Below, piece by piece: positions 35,926-45,860 of a DNA stretch of 64,000 nt (positions are counted from its first letter, which is position 1; each line of letters starts with the position of its first letter). The DNA is from Tenacibaculum skagerrakense (GTDB taxonomy: Bacteria > Bacteroidota > Bacteroidia > Flavobacteriales > Flavobacteriaceae), in the NCBI RefSeq assembly GCF_004345825.1, contig NZ_SLXM01000002.1, positions 62,001-126,000 on the forward strand. The letters run 5' to 3'. Made by a program: the position numbers and the translations under genes. The notes beneath the pieces are model-generated. The model was not told the origin of the DNA, ran no database searches, and saw only the letters and a list, made by a program, of their open reading frames with translations.

Positions 35926-37029
35926 TTAACTAAACCACTTTGTTGCGTAATGCGATACGCTACCGTCTTTAAAATAAAGGTATAAGAATTTTTTCTTGAA
36001 GAAACTTTTGGTGTTGATTTTATAAATCCACACATTACTTCCTAAACGGTTTTTATAGCAGTTTCCAAGTATCCTTTTTACATAAGCTTTCTGTAAGTTA
36101 ATAAGGGTGTCAAAGTTTTTAGGAAATGCAATAACCTTTTTTTCAATACTAGAAGTTGTAGAGTGGAGTACTTTTTCAAATAAAGTAAAGTTTTCTACTT
36201 CTTCTACTGTGGTTTTAGATAGTAATTTGGTGTTAAAGATGCTTTCTTTATCTTCAGGAATTAGTGGGGTTTCAGATAGTATTGGTTCTTTAGAAATTAG
36301 CTCACTTGCTAGTTGTAAATAGCATTTAGCACCATCACAATTTATATCGAACTGTAAAACACTTTGACCATAACCTGGAGCTTGAGTAATCTTTGTATTT
36401 CTATTAATGACCGTTTTAAAAACTAAGTCGCCAAAATAGTTACGAACGTAGTTTACAACCTGATTAGAAAGATTCATTCTCTTATCAAACATTGTTAATA
36501 AGAACCCTTCAATTCTTAGATTGGGATTTAATTTTTTCTGAGTAAAACGGATAGTTTTTAGAAACTTATGAAGTCCTTCTAAAGCGTAATAATCACACTG
36601 TACAGGTATAATAACAGAATTTGAACTCGTTAAAATATCTAAGTTTTTAGCTTTAAAGAAAGGAACGCAATCAATTAATATGTAATCGTATGATTTTTGA
36701 ATAGATTGTAATGCTTTATGAAATTTGCATTCGCCATTATTCCTTTTAAATAAGTTGAGGTCTTCGATGTAAGGCAACAAATCTACATTAGGCGATTCTG
36801 TGCTAATTATATTGTTTCTTATAACAGAGGTGAAATCCATAAACTCTAAAGACGGATTATTCAGTTTCTTTGAGGAAAATCCATATGAAATTGAAGCATT
36901 AGCTGAAGGATCTGTATCAATTACCAATACTTTTTTTTCAAGAATTCCTAATGCCGCTGAAAGGTTAACGCAGGTAGTAGTTTTGCCAACGCCTCCTTTT
37001 TGATTACAAATGGAGATTACTTTTCCCAT
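35926..37029 (-). CDS. Orphan ParA-like ATPase with C-terminal extension
   Basis: The 367-residue protein has a ParA/MinD-type ATPase domain (residues 1-250) with deviant Walker A KGGVGKTTT, the VIDTDPSANASI switch I region and the IDCVPFF Walker B-like segment. About 110 further residues follow, rich in Lys and aromatic residues (RILGNCYKNRL, KKKFLYLYFKDGS). No parB-like gene or obvious centromere repeat is adjacent. It may position a cellular cargo rather than segregate DNA. It converges on ppx. Confidence 0.88.
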   Translation of the reverse strand: MGKVISICNQKGGVGKTTTCVNLSAALGILEKKVLVIDTDPSANASISYGFSSKKLNNPSLEFMDFTSVIRNNIISTESPNVDLLPYIEDLNLFKRNNGECKFHKALQSIQKSYDYILIDCVPFFKAKNLDILTSSNSVIIPVQCDYYALEGLHKFLKTIRFTQKKLNPNLRIEGFLLTMFDKRMNLSNQVVNYVRNYFGDLVFKTVINRNTKITQAPGYGQSVLQFDINCDGAKCYLQLASELISKEPILSETPLIPEDKESIFNTKLLSKTTVEEVENFTLFEKVLHSTTSSIEKKVIAFPKNFDTLINLQKAYVKRILGNCYKNRLGSNVWIYKINTKSFFKKKFLYLYFKDGSVSHYATKWFS

Positions 37030-37415
37030 TATAAATAAAAATTAAGTACAAGTGTTTTTAGAGAATATTTCACTTAAATATAGTAAAATATTTGAAAATG
37101 AGATGGTTTAGGTTGGTTTTTAAAGAAAAGAAAGAATAAATATAAGGAAATTACAGTGATTACGATATTACTAGTAAACTCCATTTTGTTTCATTTTACT
37201 CTTCTATAAGATTTAAAAATACTGGTTTTTAATTAATGATATAATTTTCGGTCTTACTTTTTGCTATAGAATTATTATCCGCGTAAATTGTTGGTTTTAA
37301 AATAATAATGTGGATATAGCTAATTAAAGTGATAAAAGTAATGCTCTTTCGGCTCTAATGATAAAATATAATATAGAGCATAATATTAATAAAAAAGAAA
37401 TTACAGAGTTTTATG
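37030..37415. other. Gene-free AT-rich interval
   Basis: This 386-base stretch upstream of the ParA-like gene holds no convincing coding region, RNA or inverted repeat. It probably contains the ParA promoter, but no clean consensus box stands out. Confidence 0.4.
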
Positions 37416-37589
37416 TTATTTGAATTTTTTAAAAATATCTTCAAATAGTTTATCTATAGAGAATTCATAATCTTTGTCTAAATTACTTTTGGGTAGTTTT
37501 TCTTTTTTGTTCTTTTTGTTTAATTTAATTACCCAGATATGGAAAAATATATATAGAACGACACAGATAGCAATTATATATGAATTCAT
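37416..37589 (-). CDS. Small single-pass membrane protein
   Basis: From the ATG at 37589 the product has 57 residues: one hydrophobic helix ([19 protein letters not shown]) followed by a charged cytoplasmic tail ([15 protein letters not shown], then an acidic-aromatic end). A longer reading from 37625 would start inside the terminator hairpin of tRNA-Ser and is rejected. No family recognised. It might be genuine or chance; coding support is weak apart from the membrane-helix pattern. Confidence 0.45.
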   Translation of the reverse strand: MNSYIIAICVVLYIFFHIWVIKLNKKNKKEKLPKSNLDKDYEFSIDKLFEDIFKKFK

Positions 37590-37614
37590 AAATTCATTTT
37601 TTATATTCAAACAA

Positions 37615-37642
37615 AAAAGCTTCAAGTTTCCTTGAAGCTTTT
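37615..37642. terminator. Terminator downstream of tRNA-Ser
   Basis: AAAAGCTTCAAG (37615-37626) pairs perfectly with CTTGAAGCTTTT (37631-37642). On the minus strand it follows the tRNA-Ser 3' end by two bases and continues into a T run. Confidence 0.85.
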
Positions 37643-37644
37643 CG

Positions 37645-37729
37645 CGGTGAAAGAGGGATTCGAACCCCCGGACCTGTTACAGTCAATGGTTTTCAAGACC
37701 ACCGCATTCGACCACTCTGCCATTTCACC
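37645..37729 (-). tRNA. tRNA-Ser (anticodon UGA)
   Basis: The 85-nt class II tRNA on the minus strand has acceptor GGTGAAA/TTTCACC, discriminator G as expected for serine, anticodon loop CTTGAAA, and a long variable arm. The T loop reads TTCGAAT. CCA is not encoded. Confidence 0.98.
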
Positions 37730-37759
37730 AGTCGACTCACGATTTCTCGTTTGCGGATG

Positions 37760-37767
37760 CAAATATA
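37760..37767 (-). promoter_or_regulatory. Promoter -7 box of tRNA-Ser
   Basis: The minus strand reads TATATTTG followed by C, the same box as at tRNA-Lys, 30 bases upstream of the tRNA. A good TTG at 20-21 bases upstream is not evident. Confidence 0.6.
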
Positions 37768-38014
37768 AGAACCTTTTTGAATTAAAGAAAAGAAATACAC
37801 ACTTTTTTAAATTGTTTTTTTGGGTTTTTATCAGATTAAGGTTTAATGTGTTTTAAGTCAGTTAGATATGTTTTTGAAGAAGATGAGTTTTTGAAAATCC
37901 TACTTTGTCAATTGAAACACTTTTTGCTAAGAAGGCGATTTTTTATAGCTATTAAACGGTAGTTTTTAACGTAATTAGTTAACTTCGTTCTTTTTAAATT
38001 TTAAAGTAACATTT

Positions 38015-39076
38015 ATGTTTAATTCTTTCGGAAATATTTTAAAGCTGACTTCTTTTGGAGAATCTCATGGAATAGCAATTGGAGGTGTAATTGATGGTTT
38101 TCCTGCTGGCATTGAGATTGATTTTGATGCTGTTCAGAAAGAGTTAGATCGACGTAAGCCTGGGCAATCAAAAATAGTTACACAACGGAAAGAGCCTGAT
38201 ACAGTTGAGTTTTTATCTGGTATTTTCGAAGGTAAATCTACAGGTATGCCAATAGGTTTTGTAATTAGAAATACAAATCAAAAAAGCAAAGATTACAATC
38301 ATAATACGAACGTTTATCGCCCTTCACACGCCGATTATACATACGATAAAAAGTATGGAATTCGTGATTATAGAGGAGGAGGGAGAACTTCTGCAAGAGA
38401 AACTGCAAATTGGGTTGTAGCTGGAGCATTGGCAAAACAGTTGTTGAGTCATATTCAAATAAATGCATTTACATCTTCGGTAGGCGATATTTTTATGAAT
38501 AAGCCGTATCAAGATTTAGATTTTGCTAAAACTGAAAGTAATATTGTTCGTTGTCCTGATGAGGTTTCAGCAGAAAAAATGATTGCTAAGATTCAAGAAA
38601 TTAGAAAAGCAGGAGACACTATTGGAGGAACAATTACCTGTGTAGTTCAAAACGTTCCTGTTGGACTAGGTGAGCCTATTTTTCATAAGTTACATGCTGA
38701 ATTAGGTAAAGCGATGCTTTCAATTAATGCTGTTAAGGGTTTTGAATTTGGAAGTGGTTTTTGTGGAGCTAGAATGAAAGGTTCTGAGCATAATGATATT
38801 TTTAATACTGATGGAACTACTAAGTCAAATTTATCAGGTGGTATTCAAGGCGGAATTTCTAATGGAATGGATATTTATTTTAGAGTAGCTTTTAAACCGG
38901 TAGCTACTATAATGCAACATCAAGAAACTATTAATTCCGAAGGAGAAGCAACTGAAATAACAGGTAAAGGACGCCACGATCCGTGTGTTGTGCCAAGAGC
39001 AGTTCCTATAGTTGAAGCATTAACAGCCTTAGTTTTAGCAGATTTTTGGTTGTTAAACAGAACAAGAAAAGCTTAA
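38015..39076 (+). CDS. aroC: Chorismate synthase
   Basis: AroC makes chorismate from EPSP with reduced FMN, the last step of the shikimate pathway. The 353-residue protein carries [18 protein letters not shown] at the start, [21 protein letters not shown], and the C-terminal [18 protein letters not shown]. Length and motifs are standard. It is a single gene ended by a shared terminator. Confidence 0.98.
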   Translation: MFNSFGNILKLTSFGESHGIAIGGVIDGFPAGIEIDFDAVQKELDRRKPGQSKIVTQRKEPDTVEFLSGIFEGKSTGMPIGFVIRNTNQKSKDYNHNTNVYRPSHADYTYDKKYGIRDYRGGGRTSARETANWVVAGALAKQLLSHIQINAFTSSVGDIFMNKPYQDLDFAKTESNIVRCPDEVSAEKMIAKIQEIRKAGDTIGGTITCVVQNVPVGLGEPIFHKLHAELGKAMLSINAVKGFEFGSGFCGARMKGSEHNDIFNTDGTTKSNLSGGIQGGISNGMDIYFRVAFKPVATIMQHQETINSEGEATEITGKGRHDPCVVPRAVPIVEALTALVLADFWLLNRTRKA

Positions 39077-39096
39077 AAATAAGTTATATAAATTTA

Positions 39097-39124
39097 AAAA
39101 CCCAGATGGTAACATCTGGGTTTT
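39097..39124. terminator. Bidirectional terminator after aroC
   Basis: AAAACCCAGATG (39097-39108) pairs perfectly with CATCTGGGTTTT (39113-39124) over a GTAA tetraloop, between two convergent genes. Confidence 0.9.
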
Positions 39125-39149
39125 ATTATTCTATTAAAAAAGGTAACTC

Positions 39150-39980
39150 TTAGTAAAGCGTTAACATTGCATTTTTGTCATTGTTATTGAATGTAATTGC
39201 TGGTCCACAAGATTGCATAATAGAGTTTGGATCTGAACCAGTTGGAGTTCCTGGAATATAGATTGCACCTACACCAGCACTTCCTTCATTTACATTTTGT
39301 CCACAGCTCTCACGAGTTTGGTAATCTGTATGACGGAAACCAATACAGTGACCAATTTCATGAGCCATTGTACCCGCTAATTCGTTTACAGTTGGAGCAA
39401 TAGATAACTCAAACCATCTACTGTTAATCCCAAAACCTTTTGCAGGATCACCTTTTCTAGTAGGAAAACCAGCAGCTCTACCTAGAGTAATGAAACCTCC
39501 ACTTTCTAATTCGTAGAATTCTGTTACTTCAATGTTTGCTTTGTTTCTTCCTTTTCCACCGAAGGCTACTCTTTGGAAAGTTAACTGAGAACCTAAGTTA
39601 TTGTACATGTTAATAGCAACATCTAAAGCGTTAGAACCTAAAGTTCCTAAATCTGGAGAAACACTTACTGTAATTGTTCTAGGTAAACCTGTTACTAAAT
39701 TAGTAGTTCGATAGTGTTCTGTGTTAGGAATGTTTGATCCTTCTCCTAATTCATCAATTTGAGCAAATGTGAAGAACATGTCTTCAACAGCTACTCCTTC
39801 TTCTCCCATAAAAGTAGTAACTTTAGCAGAGGAAGTGTCAAAATAGGCAGCTTGTAATTTAGCAGCAACATCAGGAGATACTTCTTCTTGAACCTGATCT
39901 TGATTTTCATCAGAATTACATCCTATAAAAAGGAAAGTTGCAAGTACAAATAGACTTAAAAATAATTTTGTTTTTTTCAT
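39150..39980 (-). CDS. M57-type metalloprotease lipoprotein
   Basis: The 276-residue protein has a lipoprotein signal peptide (FLFIGC lipobox near residue 21). The zinc-protease motif HEIGHCIGFRH (HExxHxxGxxH) sits near residue 218 within TMAHEIGHCIGFRHTDY. Proteins of this type are called dual-action HEIGH or M57 metallopeptidases and are exported and cell-anchored. The C-terminal NSIMQSCGP with Met turn supports the metzincin-like fold. It has its own full promoter and is transcribed divergently from the subtilase gene, another exported protease. Confidence 0.88.
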   Translation of the reverse strand: MKKTKLFLSLFVLATFLFIGCNSDENQDQVQEEVSPDVAAKLQAAYFDTSSAKVTTFMGEEGVAVEDMFFTFAQIDELGEGSNIPNTEHYRTTNLVTGLPRTITVSVSPDLGTLGSNALDVAINMYNNLGSQLTFQRVAFGGKGRNKANIEVTEFYELESGGFITLGRAAGFPTRKGDPAKGFGINSRWFELSIAPTVNELAGTMAHEIGHCIGFRHTDYQTRESCGQNVNEGSAGVGAIYIPGTPTGSDPNSIMQSCGPAITFNNNDKNAMLTLY

Positions 39981-40010
39981 TGTATAAGGGCTTTTTGTTT
40001 GATTTTAATA

Positions 40011-40042
40011 CAAATATACCTTTTTTGTTAAGTATTTCACAA
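40011..40042 (-). promoter_or_regulatory. Promoter of the M57 protease gene
   Basis: On the minus strand TTG (40040-40042) and TATATTTG (40011-40018) are separated by 21 bases. The box ends 30 bases before the start codon. Confidence 0.75.
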
Positions 40043-40089
40043 TTAATGTTAAAAAAAATAAGTTTCTTTGCAGTGTAAACATATGTTAA

Positions 40090-42894
40090 ATGAAAATTAT
40101 CTTCCTTTCTCTTTTTTGTTTTTTTCTATCGTTTAATTTGTTCTCACAAGTGAATTTTACTGATGATATAAAGAGCCTAAATCCACAAAAAAATACTATT
40201 GTTTTTTCAAAAAATAAATACTTTTTAATTAGTAAAAAAAATCTTCCAAAGAATGAAAAAAAGGTGAAAATTATCAAAAAATTAACTGATAATTTTCTAA
40301 TTATCAGGCTTGAGGATGATGAAAATGGAGAAGTGTTTAGTTCTAAATTGTATGAAATCAATGACAATTGGAAATTGTCTAAAAGTATAAAAGGATTGCT
40401 GGAAAGTAAGAAGAACCAAGAAGTGCTTATATCAGTAAAAACTACTGATAGAAAGAAGTTTTTATCTGAGCTTATATCTCGAGAGATATCTTGTAAATTG
40501 ATAAACAGCTATAAGAATACAATCAATATTAAGTTAAACTCATCGGACTTATCAAGAATTAGTGCTTTATCCTCTTGTACTTTTTTAGATGTTGTCAAAA
40601 TACCAAAACCAGAGACAATACCATTTGAGAAAGTAGATTTAAGTATTAATAATGTATATCTTTTACAACATAACTTTTCTTTGTTAACAGGGGAAAATAT
40701 CAATGTTTCAGTCAAAGAGTTATTATTTGATGTTGACGACATCGATTTTAGAAATAGAATTAGATCTTACGGTAATGAAGCTAATGATATCACAAATCAT
40801 GCTACCATTATGGCTTCCATTATTGGAGGAGCTGGAAATAGATCTTCAGACTCCCAAGGGATTGCTTATTTAAGTGGTTTGTCTTCTTCCGATTTTACAT
40901 CATTACTTCCTGATGAAGATTTGTTTTATAGTACGAACAATGTATTTGTGCAAAATCATTCTTATGGAACAGACATTGAAAGTTTTTACGGTACTCAAGC
41001 AAATGCCTACGATCAAAGTGTTATAGAAAATCCTTCATTGTTACATGTTTTTTCTTCGGGAAATGATGGAGAACTAGCTTCAACTGATGGAACTTATCAA
41101 GGAATTGATGGTTATGCTAATATGACAGGTAATTTTAAAATGGCTAAAAATGTTTTATTGGTTGGTGGTGTAGATGAAAGTCTTACGGTGAATTCTAGAA
41201 GTTCTAAAGGACCAACGTATGATGGCAGAATTAAGCCAGAGTTAGTGGCGCATGGACCAGAAGGAACTTCAGATGCTGCAGCAGTAGTTTCAGGTATAAG
41301 CGGTTTATTACAACAGCAATACAAAGCTCAAAACGGAGAGTATCCTAGAGCATCTCTAGTAAAATCATTATTAATTGCTGGTGCGGATGATGTTGGTGAG
41401 GAAGGAATAGATTTTAAAAGCGGATATGGAAATGTTAATGCTTACAAAAGTGGTCTTATTTTAGATCGTAATCAATTTATAGTTGATGAGGTAGTCAATT
41501 CTCAAACAAAGGATTTTACTATTAACGTTAGTTCACCTCTCAAAGAATTGAAAGTGGCATTAGTTTGGAGTGATATACCTGCAAATGTAGATGATGTTAC
41601 TGCTTTAGTAAATGATATCGATTTAGAGTTGGTGAAAGATGCTACTACTTGGTTACCTTGGGTTTTAGATGCGAGTCCGGCTTCGAATTCTTTAGAAAGT
41701 CCAGCAGTTAGAGGAGAAGACCATATAAATAATACAGAATTAATTACTATTGAGAATCCAGAAATAGGAGCGTATACAGTTAGAGTAACAGGAAATTCAA
41801 TTACTAGTTCAAAACAAACATTTTCAATCGCATACTATTTTAAAGAGAAAGATCAATTTAAATGGAATTTTCCTACAGCAAGTGATGCATTACAATCAGC
41901 ACAAACAGAAAGAATTAGTTGGGAAAATAATTTTGATTTTCCTGTTACTGCTATCGAATATTCATTGAATAATGGAAACTGGCAAGCTATAGATGGTACA
42001 GCTAATTTAACTTCAAATTTCTTTGAGTGGAATCTTCCTGATAGTAGTGGAGTAATGCAATTAAGAGCTTTAATCAATGGAAATTATTATGTATCAGATA
42101 CATTTGCGGTTTCTCCAGTTATTGTTCCTAAAGTAGATTATAATTGTAATGAGAGTGTGCAGTTTTCTTGGGATGAGGTAGCAAACGCAACAGCTTATGA
42201 AGTTTCGATTCTTGGTGAAAAATATTTAGTTCCGTATCAAAATCAGACGCAATTAACTATTGAAATTCCGAAAACTACTTTGGAACTTCCATTTGTATCA
42301 ATTACACCAATTTTTAATTCATTAAAAGGAAAACAAGGACAAACAATTGATTACACTTTTCAGGGTGTAAATTGTTATTACAGAAACTTTTTTGCTTTTT
42401 TAAATGATAATGATGTTGTGAGTGCTACTTTGAATTTAAGCACGCTAACCAATGTAAATGCAGTGTTTTTTGAAAGAATATCAGAAGGAAATATTACTGT
42501 AATAGATGAAATTAATTTGCCCAGTTCAGAATTACTTACCGCAAATGATTCTGATGTTCCAGGAGGAGAAATCCTTTATAGAGCAAGAATTGTTTTGAAT
42601 AATGGAACTGAGATTTTATCAGATGAAGTGCAGATTGATTTTCCTTTTAACAACTCTTTATCAATATATCCTAATCCAGTAATTAAATCAGAAGGAATGT
42701 TTGTTTTTTCTAGAGGGAATAATTTAACAGCTCAAGTTGTTGATACTTCAGGAAGAATTATGTATTCAACTATTTTAAACAAAGTAAGACAAACATTAGC
42801 GATTCCCAAGTTGAATTCGGGTTTATACTTTGTTCAGATTTTAAATAAAGGAAATTTACTGGCCGTTAAGAAAGTAATTATTGTCGGAAAATAA
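40090..42894 (+). CDS. Secreted S8 subtilisin-like protease with T9SS sorting domain
   Basis: The 934-residue protein has a signal peptide ending LFSQ (residue 20). A subtilase domain spans about residues 195-455, with His in TNHATIMASIIGGAGN, VFVQNHSYG, the SSGNDGE oxyanion region and Ser in EGTSDAAAVVSGISGLL. The catalytic Asp is probably in DVDDIDF. Beta-sandwich domains follow, then a C-terminal type A T9SS signal (LSIYPNPVIKSEG to VKKVIIVG). It should be exported and attached or released by the type IX system. Confidence 0.9.
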   Translation: MKIIFLSLFCFFLSFNLFSQVNFTDDIKSLNPQKNTIVFSKNKYFLISKKNLPKNEKKVKIIKKLTDNFLIIRLEDDENGEVFSSKLYEINDNWKLSKSIKGLLESKKNQEVLISVKTTDRKKFLSELISREISCKLINSYKNTINIKLNSSDLSRISALSSCTFLDVVKIPKPETIPFEKVDLSINNVYLLQHNFSLLTGENINVSVKELLFDVDDIDFRNRIRSYGNEANDITNHATIMASIIGGAGNRSSDSQGIAYLSGLSSSDFTSLLPDEDLFYSTNNVFVQNHSYGTDIESFYGTQANAYDQSVIENPSLLHVFSSGNDGELASTDGTYQGIDGYANMTGNFKMAKNVLLVGGVDESLTVNSRSSKGPTYDGRIKPELVAHGPEGTSDAAAVVSGISGLLQQQYKAQNGEYPRASLVKSLLIAGADDVGEEGIDFKSGYGNVNAYKSGLILDRNQFIVDEVVNSQTKDFTINVSSPLKELKVALVWSDIPANVDDVTALVNDIDLELVKDATTWLPWVLDASPASNSLESPAVRGEDHINNTELITIENPEIGAYTVRVTGNSITSSKQTFSIAYYFKEKDQFKWNFPTASDALQSAQTERISWENNFDFPVTAIEYSLNNGNWQAIDGTANLTSNFFEWNLPDSSGVMQLRALINGNYYVSDTFAVSPVIVPKVDYNCNESVQFSWDEVANATAYEVSILGEKYLVPYQNQTQLTIEIPKTTLELPFVSITPIFNSLKGKQGQTIDYTFQGVNCYYRNFFAFLNDNDVVSATLNLSTLTNVNAVFFERISEGNITVIDEINLPSSELLTANDSDVPGGEILYRARIVLNNGTEILSDEVQIDFPFNNSLSIYPNPVIKSEGMFVFSRGNNLTAQVVDTSGRIMYSTILNKVRQTLAIPKLNSGLYFVQILNKGNLLAVKKVIIVGK

Positions 42895-42982
42895 TAAAGA
42901 TAACTTATCAATATTAACATTTTTAAGCTCTTTTTTCTCGTAATTTTATAATCCTCCTTTTGTAAAATTATAATTGTTTAAG

Positions 42983-44053
42983 ATGAATTCAGAGTTTATA
43001 AATGGTCGTGGCGCCCAGCACAATTCACAGAATAGATTTTTGCAGCATAGCTCTGAAGTTTTAGACGATTTCCTCAATTATTGTGAAGCTGAAAATGAAA
43101 AATCAGACAATAATAAAACGTCTTACTTAGAAATATATCCCAAGACAATTTTAAATAAAGTAAACAGTCCAGATATTGGGTTTAATTATTCCATGAATCC
43201 ATATCAAGGCTGTGAACATGGTTGTATTTATTGTTATGCAAGAAATACGCATGAATACTGGGGGTATTCTGCGGGTTTAGATTTTGAAAGAAAAATATTA
43301 TACAAAGCTAATGCCGCAGCACTTTTAGAGCAGAAGCTACGAAGTAAAAGTTGGATTCCTGAAAGAATTATGTTTTCTGGTAATACAGACTGTTATCAAC
43401 CTATAGAACAGAAACTGAATATTACTCGCGAAATGTTAAAAGTATTGCTGAAACTAAAACATCCTGTTGGGATGATTACAAAAAATGCTTTAGTTCTTAG
43501 AGATTTAGATATTTTGAAAGAGATGGCTAGCTTAAATTTGGTAAATGTAAGTATTTCAATTACATCACTTTCAGAGCAAACAAGAAGAACTTTAGAGCCT
43601 AGAACAGCAAGTATTAAGAAAAGGTTGTTTACTGTTGAAAAGTTAGCAAAAAATGGAATTCCTGTAAACGTAATGATGGCACCAATTATTCCAGCTATTA
43701 ATAATCATGAAATACTCCCTTTAGTTAAAAAGGTAAGTGAACTAGGAGCTAGTTCGGTAGGTTATACGATAGTTCGTTTGAATGGAGCGGTAGGTGAAAT
43801 TTTTACAAAATGGGTGCAAAAGACATATCCTGATAGAGCCAACAAGATTTTAAATCAAATTAAAGATTGTCACGGAGGAACGTTAAATGATTCTCGATTT
43901 GGAACTAGAATGAGAGGAGAAGGTAAGTTTGTAGAACAAGTAGCAATGCAATTTAAATTGGCTAAGAAATTATATTTAAAAAATAAAAACCTACCAAAAT
44001 TAGATTATACATTGTTTGACAAGCAACAAACTAATCAAATGAAATTGTTTTGA
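42983..44053 (+). CDS. PA0069-family radical SAM protein
   Basis: The 356-residue protein has the radical SAM cluster motif in GCEHGCIYCYARNTHEYWG (CxxxCxxC), preceded by FNYSMNPYQ, typical of the PA0069 or SPL-related group. FSGNTDCYQPIEQKL and the SISITSLSEQTRRTLEPR segment are also conserved. The reaction is not established; related proteins include spore photoproduct lyase. The ATG at 42983 is chosen over a TTG three codons before it. Confidence 0.9.
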   Translation: MNSEFINGRGAQHNSQNRFLQHSSEVLDDFLNYCEAENEKSDNNKTSYLEIYPKTILNKVNSPDIGFNYSMNPYQGCEHGCIYCYARNTHEYWGYSAGLDFERKILYKANAAALLEQKLRSKSWIPERIMFSGNTDCYQPIEQKLNITREMLKVLLKLKHPVGMITKNALVLRDLDILKEMASLNLVNVSISITSLSEQTRRTLEPRTASIKKRLFTVEKLAKNGIPVNVMMAPIIPAINNHEILPLVKKVSELGASSVGYTIVRLNGAVGEIFTKWVQKTYPDRANKILNQIKDCHGGTLNDSRFGTRMRGEGKFVEQVAMQFKLAKKLYLKNKNLPKLDYTLFDKQQTNQMKLF

Positions 44054-44290
44054 TAACTGTTTTAGTTGATTGCTTTTATAGGTATTAAGAGTGTATTCTT
44101 TTCTTTAAAAATGCTAATTCCAGTTATAAATATAATTACTGGAAAATTTTCAAGGTAGTTAAGACTTCTCATGTTGAATGATTTTTTATTTCCTAGATTT
44201 TTGGTCGCAAAACTTTATGAATTTTTACATTTAAAACTTAAAAGAGAATTTTATCTTTCTTTATTTTAGTCAAAATTTATAACTCGAAGC

Positions 44291-45337
44291 ATGTCCGATA
44301 ACCCAGTTTTATTTTTTATATGTGGTCTAGGTGTATTTAATGGTTTTTTAGTTTCCCTATACTTTCTATTATTCAATAGGGTAAAAAGAGTTCAAAACTT
44401 TTTATTTGGTTTGTTAATGCTGTTGTTAAGTATGAGGATAGGAAAATCATTATACGTCATATTTACACCCAAAGAAGAAAGAAATATTACACTAATTCAA
44501 ATAGGATTGTCTGCGTGTTTTTTAATTGGTGCTAGTTTGTTTTACTACCTAAAAGCTTCCATTGAAAATAGAAAGGTTTTTCCCGTAAACTGGAAAATAA
44601 GTTTCAGTATTTTATTGTTATTGATAGTTAGTATTGGTATAATTTTTCCATATCAATTTAATAGTTATTTCTGGAACTCTTATTTTGTTTATTTTATTTA
44701 TTCGGTTTGGGGACTTTATATAATTGCTTCAGCTTGTATTTTAAGAGCTTTATTTAAAAAATTGATTTTCAGTTATAAGCAATGTACTACTTCAGAGTTG
44801 TGGCTTTTGGGAGTGTTTGGCGCAAATTTGTTAATATTTATAGCTTACATAATTGGACTTTTCTTTTTTTACTTAGTTGGAACAATTACATTTTCTATCG
44901 TATTTTATGTTTTACTGATATTCTTTCTGTCAAAAAAGAATAGAGAAGTTATTTTTCAAGACATCCCTGAAAAATATGCATCAAAAAAGATTGAAGAAGA
45001 AGAGGCAAAGAGTTTGTTAAAGAGCTTGGATAAACTTATCGAAGAAAAAAGCTTGTATAAAAATACAAGTATAAAAATTTCAGATATCGCTAAAGAGCTT
45101 AAAATAACACCACATAAATTATCACAGCTGCTAAATGATAATATGGGGAAAAGTTTTGCGTCTTTCATGAATTCTTATCGAATTGAAGAAGCTAAGAGAA
45201 TGTTGAAAGAACATAAAGAATTAACCTTGGAAGCTATCGGTTTTGAAGCTGGATTTTCCTCAAAATCAAATTTTTACGCAACCTTTAAAAAAGAAGTAGG
45301 ACAAACTCCGTTTCAGTTTCAAAGTCAATTTTTATAG
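44291..45337 (+). CDS. Membrane-anchored AraC-family regulator
   Basis: The 348-residue protein has six or seven membrane helices in residues 1-220 (such as FICGLGVFNGFLVSLYFLLF). A cytoplasmic linker and an AraC DNA-binding domain occupy about 245-345: ISDIAKELKITPHKLSQLLN, and the second helix-turn-helix IGFEAGFSSKSNFYATFKK with the QTPFQF end. Such proteins are thought to sense envelope or small-molecule signals. It precedes the NTF2-like and DUF5916 genes on the same strand and may regulate them. Confidence 0.9.
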   Translation: MSDNPVLFFICGLGVFNGFLVSLYFLLFNRVKRVQNFLFGLLMLLLSMRIGKSLYVIFTPKEERNITLIQIGLSACFLIGASLFYYLKASIENRKVFPVNWKISFSILLLLIVSIGIIFPYQFNSYFWNSYFVYFIYSVWGLYIIASACILRALFKKLIFSYKQCTTSELWLLGVFGANLLIFIAYIIGLFFFYLVGTITFSIVFYVLLIFFLSKKNREVIFQDIPEKYASKKIEEEEAKSLLKSLDKLIEEKSLYKNTSIKISDIAKELKITPHKLSQLLNDNMGKSFASFMNSYRIEEAKRMLKEHKELTLEAIGFEAGFSSKSNFYATFKKEVGQTPFQFQSQFL

Positions 45338-45431
45338 TCTAGTTTTATAATTCAGGACACCTAAATTATAACTTATCATCTTATATACTAACGGTTTTAT
45401 GAGTTTTGAATCAAATTAAAATTCAAAAAAC

Positions 45432-45803
45432 ATGAAACAAACATTAATTACATTCTTACTTGTTGTATCACAAATTGTAGGTGCTCAATCCGAATTTACT
45501 GAAATTGAAAAAACGCTGCAAAATTATATTGAAGGTAGTTCTTACAACAAAAGGAATTTGATTAAAAGCGCATTTGCAGATAATGCAACTTTATATTTAA
45601 CAACTAGAGATGGGTTTAAAAGATTCACACCTACAGAATACGCTAATTTTTTTAAAAACGCTCAAGAAGGTCAATTTAATGGGCGTGTTGGTAAAATCCT
45701 TTCCCTAGAAATTATTAGTGATATAGCTATTGCTAAAGTTGAAATTAAAATACCTAAATCAAAGGTAATCTATATTGATTTATTTCTGTTAAAAAAAAGC
45801 TAG
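45432..45803 (+). CDS. Secreted NTF2-like (DUF4440-type) protein, apparently frameshifted
   Basis: As read, the product has 123 residues with a signal peptide (VVSQIVGAQ) and an NTF2-like cone-fold domain (FADNATLYLTTRDGFKRFT, AIAKVEIKIP). The stop occurs right after a run of eight A residues (45791-45798). Moving back one base there continues the protein as KKLGSNWKIISKTATKIDEN up to a stop at 45857-45859, which is a typical NTF2-like last strand and ends one base before the next ATG. So either the sequence has an indel, the gene is broken or phase-variable, or frameshifting occurs. Confidence 0.75.
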   Translation: MKQTLITFLLVVSQIVGAQSEFTEIEKTLQNYIEGSSYNKRNLIKSAFADNATLYLTTRDGFKRFTPTEYANFFKNAQEGQFNGRVGKILSLEIISDIAIAKVEIKIPKSKVIYIDLFLLKKS

Positions 45804-45860
45804 GTAGTAATTGGAAAATCATAAGTAAAACTGCAACAAAAATTGATGAGAATTGGTAAA

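Noticed and set aside
37632-37856. Plus-strand open frame of 74 codons
   Set aside because: It overlaps tRNA-Ser on the other strand and the tRNA promoter; no protein features.
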